A DNA stretch of 64,000 bases from DATKBT01 sp035546295 (GTDB taxonomy: Bacteria > Acidobacteriota > Thermoanaerobaculia > Multivoradales > Multivoraceae). The stretch's first letter is position 1. Each line of letters starts with the position of its first letter. The position numbers and the translations under genes are program-made. Shown one piece after another: positions 60,417 to 64,000 of the stretch. The notes under the pieces are model-generated. The model searched no databases. It had not been told where the DNA came from and saw nothing but the letters and a program-made list of their open reading frames with translations. The DNA lies in contig DATKBT010000131.1 in NCBI GenBank assembly GCA_035546295.1, positions 1 to 64,000 on the forward strand, given 5' to 3'.

Positions 60417-60620
60417 GGCTCGTGGTGTCACCACTCCCCATCGAGCGACGGTGCGCGGCGCGGGCTCAGGTCGACTCGGCCGGAAGCCGCTGATTCCCAG
60501 TCGTGTGGGGGCTGCGTGATCGAAACTGCGACCGCGCTCTGTGAGCCTTGGTCTCGCGCTTGCGCGAGGCCAACGACCGCCGCCTGCCGCTAGGCAGGCA
60601 AGAACTTCCCGCTGGCCTAG
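60417..60620. mobile_element. Short palindromic element, copy B
   Basis: Sequence related to the DUF190 insertion. It shares ggctcgtggtg-tcac-actcccca at the left, gcgcgggctcaggtcgac at 60458-60475, gtcgtg-ggg-gctgc-tgatc, and the terminal gctggcctag at 60611-60620. An insertion of about 85 bases relative to copy A carries two strong hairpins: ttggtctcgcgc/gcgcgaggccaa with a TT loop at 60548-60573, and gcctgcc/ggcaggc at 60582-60599. Its final CTAG supplies the stop codon of the S9 peptidase. Confidence 0.6.
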
Positions 60621-62608
60621 CGCTCGAGCGCGACCGGCTCGATGTCGCCGGCCGGCTCGAAGTCGAACACCTGCCCGTAGAACGAGAGCTCGGCCTCGAG
60701 CGCGCGCACGATCGCGGGCTCCGACCGGAAGCCGTGCCCCTCCCCGGCGAAGGTGACGTAGGCGACCGGTACGCCGCGCTCGCGCAGCGAGGCGACCATC
60801 GACTCGGCCTGGTTCGGCGGCACCACCTTGTCGTCGAGCCCCTGGAAGAAGATCACGGGGCACGAGACGCGATCCGCCGAGTGCAGCGGCGATCGTTGGC
60901 GATAGAGGTCTCGCCGCTCCGGATAGGGTCCGATCAGCCGGTCGAGATAGCGCGACTCGAACTTGTGAGTGTCGCGGACGAGGGCCTCCAGATCGCCGAC
61001 TCCGTAGTGGCTGGCGCCCGCGCGGAAGGTGTCGCGGAAGGCGAGCGCGGCGAGCGTGGTGAAGCCGCCGGCGCTGCCGCCGCGGATCGCGAGCCGGTCG
61101 GGATCGGCGAGACCGCGCTCGACCAGGGCCTGGGCCGCGGCGACGCAGTCGTCGACGTCGGCGATCCCCCACTGCCCCTCGAGCGCGCGCCGGTACGCCG
61201 TGCCGTAACCGGTGCTGCCCCGATAGTTCACGTCGACCACGGCGAAACCGCGCGAGGTCCAGAACTGGACCCCGGGATCGAGACCGTTGCCGGTGGCCGC
61301 GGTGGGACCGCCGTGGCTCTTGACCAGGAGCGGCGGCCGTTCGCCCTCGGGGCCGGTGAAGTCGGCGCTGGTCGGCGGATAGTAGAAGGCATGGGAGACT
61401 TCGCCGCCGGCGGTCGGGAAGTCCATCGGCTCGCCGACCGAGAGGTACCCCTCCGCGAGGGCGCCGGCGGTCGGCGCGTAGACGGTCTCGATGCCGGCGC
61501 GCTCGTGCGCGCTGGTGGCCAGCTCGAGCGCGAGCAGACGGGTCGGCTGGCGGGCCGAAGCGGCCACGAAGAACGCGTGCGTCGGCGAAGCCGCCAGCTC
61601 GTCGAGCGCGGTGTCCTCGAGCGTCAGCGGCTCGAGCTCGCCGTCGGGCAGGCGCAGCCGCGCGATCCGCCAGAGCCCCTCCTCGGTGAACAGGGTGACG
61701 AGGAGCTCGGGCGTCGGGATCGCGTAGGTGGACATGCCGAAGACCCACTGGGGAAGGCCGAACTCGGCCTCGCGCCGCGTCAGCGCCTCGGGCCCCGAAG
61801 TCCCCAGCCGATACGGGCGCCAGTAGCCGTCCCGATCCGAGACGAAGTGCAGCACGCCGTCGGGCGACCACAGTGGCTGGAAGATCGACTCGCCCGAGCC
61901 GTCGGTGCGCGGACCGCCGGCGACGCGACGCGGCTCGCCGGGCATGCCATCGGCGCCGAGGTCAGCGCACCACAGGGTGGTTGCGTCCCACGGCATGTCG
62001 GGATGGCTCCAGCTCAACCAGGCGAGCCGACCTCCGTCGGGGCTAAGGCGGGGATCGGAGAAGAAGTCCTGCCCCGACACCAGGACCACCGGATCGGCGG
62101 GCTCGGCGGCGGCCGCGGGAGCCGCACTCAGGGCGACGATCGTCGACTCCGGCTCCTTCCCCTCGCGCGGTCGCTCGCGAACGCACAGGACGCGATCCCG
62201 CCGCGCGTCGAGGACGAAATCGGCGTAGCTCGAGCGCCCCTCGGAAGTGATCGGCCGGGGCTCGCCGCCGTTTCGCGGCTGGCGGTAGACACGGCCGTCG
62301 GCGAAGTGGGAGAACCAGACAACGCCGCCGGCGGCCAGGTACGGGGCGCCGCCGTACTCGTGTGCGCGGGTGCGGACGTTCCAGGGGGCTTCGACCCGAT
62401 CGCGCACCTGCCAGCCCGCTCGTTCGCGCGTTGCCTCGACCAGCGCGCAGCGGCCCTGCTCCCAGGGCCGGCGCTCGATGAACAGGAGCGCGCCGGTCTC
62501 CGGGTCGAGCCTGAGATCGGACAGGCGGGCCCCCTGGGCGGCGACGTCGTGAGCCGAGATCGGTGACGGCCAGGAGCCGAAGGGAGCGGTGCGCTTGGAT
62601 CTGCTCAA
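60617..62608 (-). CDS. S9-family prolyl oligopeptidase
   Basis: A 663-residue peptidase: an N-terminal beta-propeller (about 10-400, with blades such as RLSPDGGRLAWLSW and PLWSPDGVLHFVSDRDG) and a C-terminal alpha/beta-hydrolase with the Ser in IRGGSAGGFTTLAAL, Asp in GLDDKVVPPNQAE and His in AGEGHGFRSEP. No ATG or GTG lies near the homology start. The TTG at 62608 (LSRSKRTAPFGSW) is the best candidate, but its ribosome binding site is weak. The last residues and TAG stop come from the end of the palindromic element, so the original C terminus may have been altered slightly. Confidence 0.88.
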   Translation of the reverse strand: MSRSKRTAPFGSWPSPISAHDVAAQGARLSDLRLDPETGALLFIERRPWEQGRCALVEATRERAGWQVRDRVEAPWNVRTRAHEYGGAPYLAAGGVVWFSHFADGRVYRQPRNGGEPRPITSEGRSSYADFVLDARRDRVLCVRERPREGKEPESTIVALSAAPAAAAEPADPVVLVSGQDFFSDPRLSPDGGRLAWLSWSHPDMPWDATTLWCADLGADGMPGEPRRVAGGPRTDGSGESIFQPLWSPDGVLHFVSDRDGYWRPYRLGTSGPEALTRREAEFGLPQWVFGMSTYAIPTPELLVTLFTEEGLWRIARLRLPDGELEPLTLEDTALDELAASPTHAFFVAASARQPTRLLALELATSAHERAGIETVYAPTAGALAEGYLSVGEPMDFPTAGGEVSHAFYYPPTSADFTGPEGERPPLLVKSHGGPTAATGNGLDPGVQFWTSRGFAVVDVNYRGSTGYGTAYRRALEGQWGIADVDDCVAAAQALVERGLADPDRLAIRGGSAGGFTTLAALAFRDTFRAGASHYGVGDLEALVRDTHKFESRYLDRLIGPYPERRDLYRQRSPLHSADRVSCPVIFFQGLDDKVVPPNQAESMVASLRERGVPVAYVTFAGEGHGFRSEPAIVRALEAELSFYGQVFDFEPAGDIEPVALER

Positions 62609-62724
62609 GGGGTGCTCGCGAATGCTGTCGACTGCTCTGGAATGCCCTCGAATCGCCCCGTGCTCAGCGGCTCGTCTCGTCTCTTGCGGACCGGTCGATC
62701 GGTTGCGGACGGCGCGACCGGCAC

Positions 62725-64000
62725 TCAGATCGGGCCGGCGTCGGTGACGCAGCCCTGGGAGGCCGACGCGACGCTCTGGATGTATCGGAAGAGCACGCCG
62801 CGCGTGGCGGCGAGCGGCGGCGTCGCGAAGGCCGCACGCCGCGCGGCGAGCTCTTCGGCGCCGACCTCGACCTCGAGGGTGCGCGCGACCGCGTCGACCG
62901 TGATCCGGTCGCCGTCGCGGACCAGCGCGATCGGGCCGCCGACCTGCGCCTCGGGGGTCACGTGGCCGACGATGAAGCCGTGCGACCCGCCCGAGAAGCG
63001 ACCATCGGTGATCAGCGCGACCTTGTCGCCGAGGCCGGCGCCAACCAGCGCCGAGGTCGGCGTCAGCATCTCGGGCATGCCGGGTCCCCCCTTGGGGCCT
63101 TCGTACCGGATCACCACGACGTCGCCGGCGCGGATCTCGGAGCGCTCGAGCGCGGCCAGCATCGCCTCCTCGCGATCGAACACGCGCGCCGGGCCCGAGA
63201 ACCGCTCCCCCTCCTTGCCCGTGATCTTGGCCACGGCCCCCTCGGGGGCCAGGTTGCCGTAGAGGATCTGGATGTGCCCGGTCGCCTTGATCGGATCGTC
63301 GAACGGCCGGATGACGTCCTGCCCCTCGGCGAGCCCGGGGAGCCCCGCGAGGTTCTCGGCGATCGTGCGGCCGGTCACCGTCAGGCAGCCGCCGTCGAGC
63401 AGATCGTGCTCGAGCAGGAGCTTCATCACCGCGGGAGTGCCGCCGACTCGGTGCAGGTCCTCCATCACATAGCTCCCGGATGGCTTGAGGTCGGCGAGGA
63501 ACGGGACCCGGTCGCTGGTCCGCTGGAAGTCGTCGAGCCCGAGCTCGACGCCGACCGAGCGCGCCATCGCGATCAGGTGGAGGACGGCGTTGGTCGAGCC
63601 CCCGAGCGCCATGACGACCGCCAGCGCGTTTTCGAAGGCGGCGCGCGTCATGATCGCGCTCGGCCGCAAGTCGCGCTCGAGCAGCATCCGGATCGCAGCC
63701 CCCGCGCGCCGGCACTCGTCGCGCTTCGCGGGATCGGTCGCGGGGGTCGACGAGCTGCCCGGCAGCGACATGCCGAGCGCCTCGATCGCGCTCGACATGG
63801 TGTTGGCGGTGTACATGCCGCCGCAGGCGCCGGCACCCGGACAGGCTCGCTGGACGATCTCGCTTCGCTCCTCCTCGGTGATGGTGCCGGCCAGCGCCTC
63901 GCCGTAGCTCTGGAACGCCGAGACCACGTCGAGGGCCCGGCCGTTCCAGCGCCCGGCGCGGATGGTGCCGCCGTAGACCACCAGCGCCGGACGATCGAGC
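62725..64000 (-). CDS. ilvD: Dihydroxy-acid dehydratase, C-terminal part (runs off the right edge)
   Basis: About 425 codons of a 2Fe-2S/4Fe-4S hydro-lyase of valine and isoleucine synthesis. Clear blocks: VQRACPGAGACGGMYTANTMSSAIEALGMSLPGSSSTPA (with an iron-sulfur Cys), AFENALAVVMALGGSTNAVLHL, YGNLAPEGAVAKITGKEG, VIRYEGPKGGPGMPEMLTPTSAL and LITDGRFSGGSHGFIVGHVTPEA. Of about 555-615 residues in the family, the N-terminal part (including the first Cys) lies outside the window. The frame is open to the last base. With leuB it indicates a branched-chain amino-acid pathway, though the genes are not clustered. Confidence 0.96.
   Translation of the reverse strand, partial: LDRPALVVYGGTIRAGRWNGRALDVVSAFQSYGEALAGTITEEERSEIVQRACPGAGACGGMYTANTMSSAIEALGMSLPGSSSTPATDPAKRDECRRAGAAIRMLLERDLRPSAIMTRAAFENALAVVMALGGSTNAVLHLIAMARSVGVELGLDDFQRTSDRVPFLADLKPSGSYVMEDLHRVGGTPAVMKLLLEHDLLDGGCLTVTGRTIAENLAGLPGLAEGQDVIRPFDDPIKATGHIQILYGNLAPEGAVAKITGKEGERFSGPARVFDREEAMLAALERSEIRAGDVVVIRYEGPKGGPGMPEMLTPTSALVGAGLGDKVALITDGRFSGGSHGFIVGHVTPEAQVGGPIALVRDGDRITVDAVARTLEVEVGAEELAARRAAFATPPLAATRGVLFRYIQSVASASQGCVTDAGPI

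Noticed and set aside
60013..60441. Longer start for the SCP2 protein at 60441
   Set aside because: The extra residues come from palindromic element B and have no similarity; the ATG at 60342 has a good ribosome binding site.

Overview
The window is about 70% GC and gene-dense. Several traits point to Acidobacteriota, perhaps a Thermoanaerobaculia-like lineage: a PadR regulator coupled to a large FtsX/MacB-type orphan permease with a long N-terminal extension (ADOP type), a GMC oxidoreductase with a gluconate-2-dehydrogenase subunit-3-like partner, a beta-propeller/amidohydrolase fusion, PilT-type ATPases without other pilus genes, and GC-rich third codon positions. The phylum call is inference from gene content; no rRNA or tRNA gene was found.

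Layout, left half. A partial secreted protein (1-305, minus) and a DUF4097 protein precede a glutathione S-transferase, a two-cNMP-domain patatin phospholipase, an anchored unknown protein, an M29 aminopeptidase, a small RHH-like protein and a full-length Lhr helicase. A drug-efflux locus follows: a TetR gene divergent from an outer-membrane factor / HlyD / DHA2-MFS operon, with a perfect 10-bp-arm inverted repeat between them. Next is a PadR-ADOP permease operon preceded by three phased palindromes. Then come a DDAH-like hydrolase, a DUF4410-like protein, the GMC/Tat-subunit pair, two overlapping PilT-like ATPases, an MCE-domain lipoprotein, an endonuclease-VIII-type glycosylase, a DUF1704 (MATCAP-like) metallopeptidase, a BON-domain protein, a 1148-aa propeller-amidohydrolase, a two-component system and an FKBP isomerase.

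Layout, right half. An aspartoacylase-like gene, leuB, a small lipoprotein and a Tat-exported amidase lead to the most interesting segment, 46.5-53.05 kb. There a tightly packed minus-strand operon encodes a lysine 2,3-aminomutase, two D-Ala-D-Ala-ligase-like ATP-grasp enzymes, a GNAT/acetylpolyamine-amidohydrolase fusion, a second GNAT and a transglutaminase-like thiol protein. It has its own promoter with a palindrome in the spacer, and a convergent C39-like thiol protein sits at its end. The gene set suggests synthesis of a beta-lysine-containing amide with a transient N-acetyl group; this is a hypothesis.

Upstream lies a decayed stretch (54.5-55.4 kb). A DUF190 gene is split by a 176-185-bp palindromic element, a relative of which lies at 60.4-60.6 kb, and a universal-stress-protein gene is truncated and frameshifted. 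The right end carries an HTTM membrane protein with its partner, a membrane-anchored MutS-family ATPase, a SpoIIE-type phosphatase, an SCP2 protein, an S9 peptidase and a partial ilvD. With leuB, ilvD shows branched-chain amino-acid synthesis.
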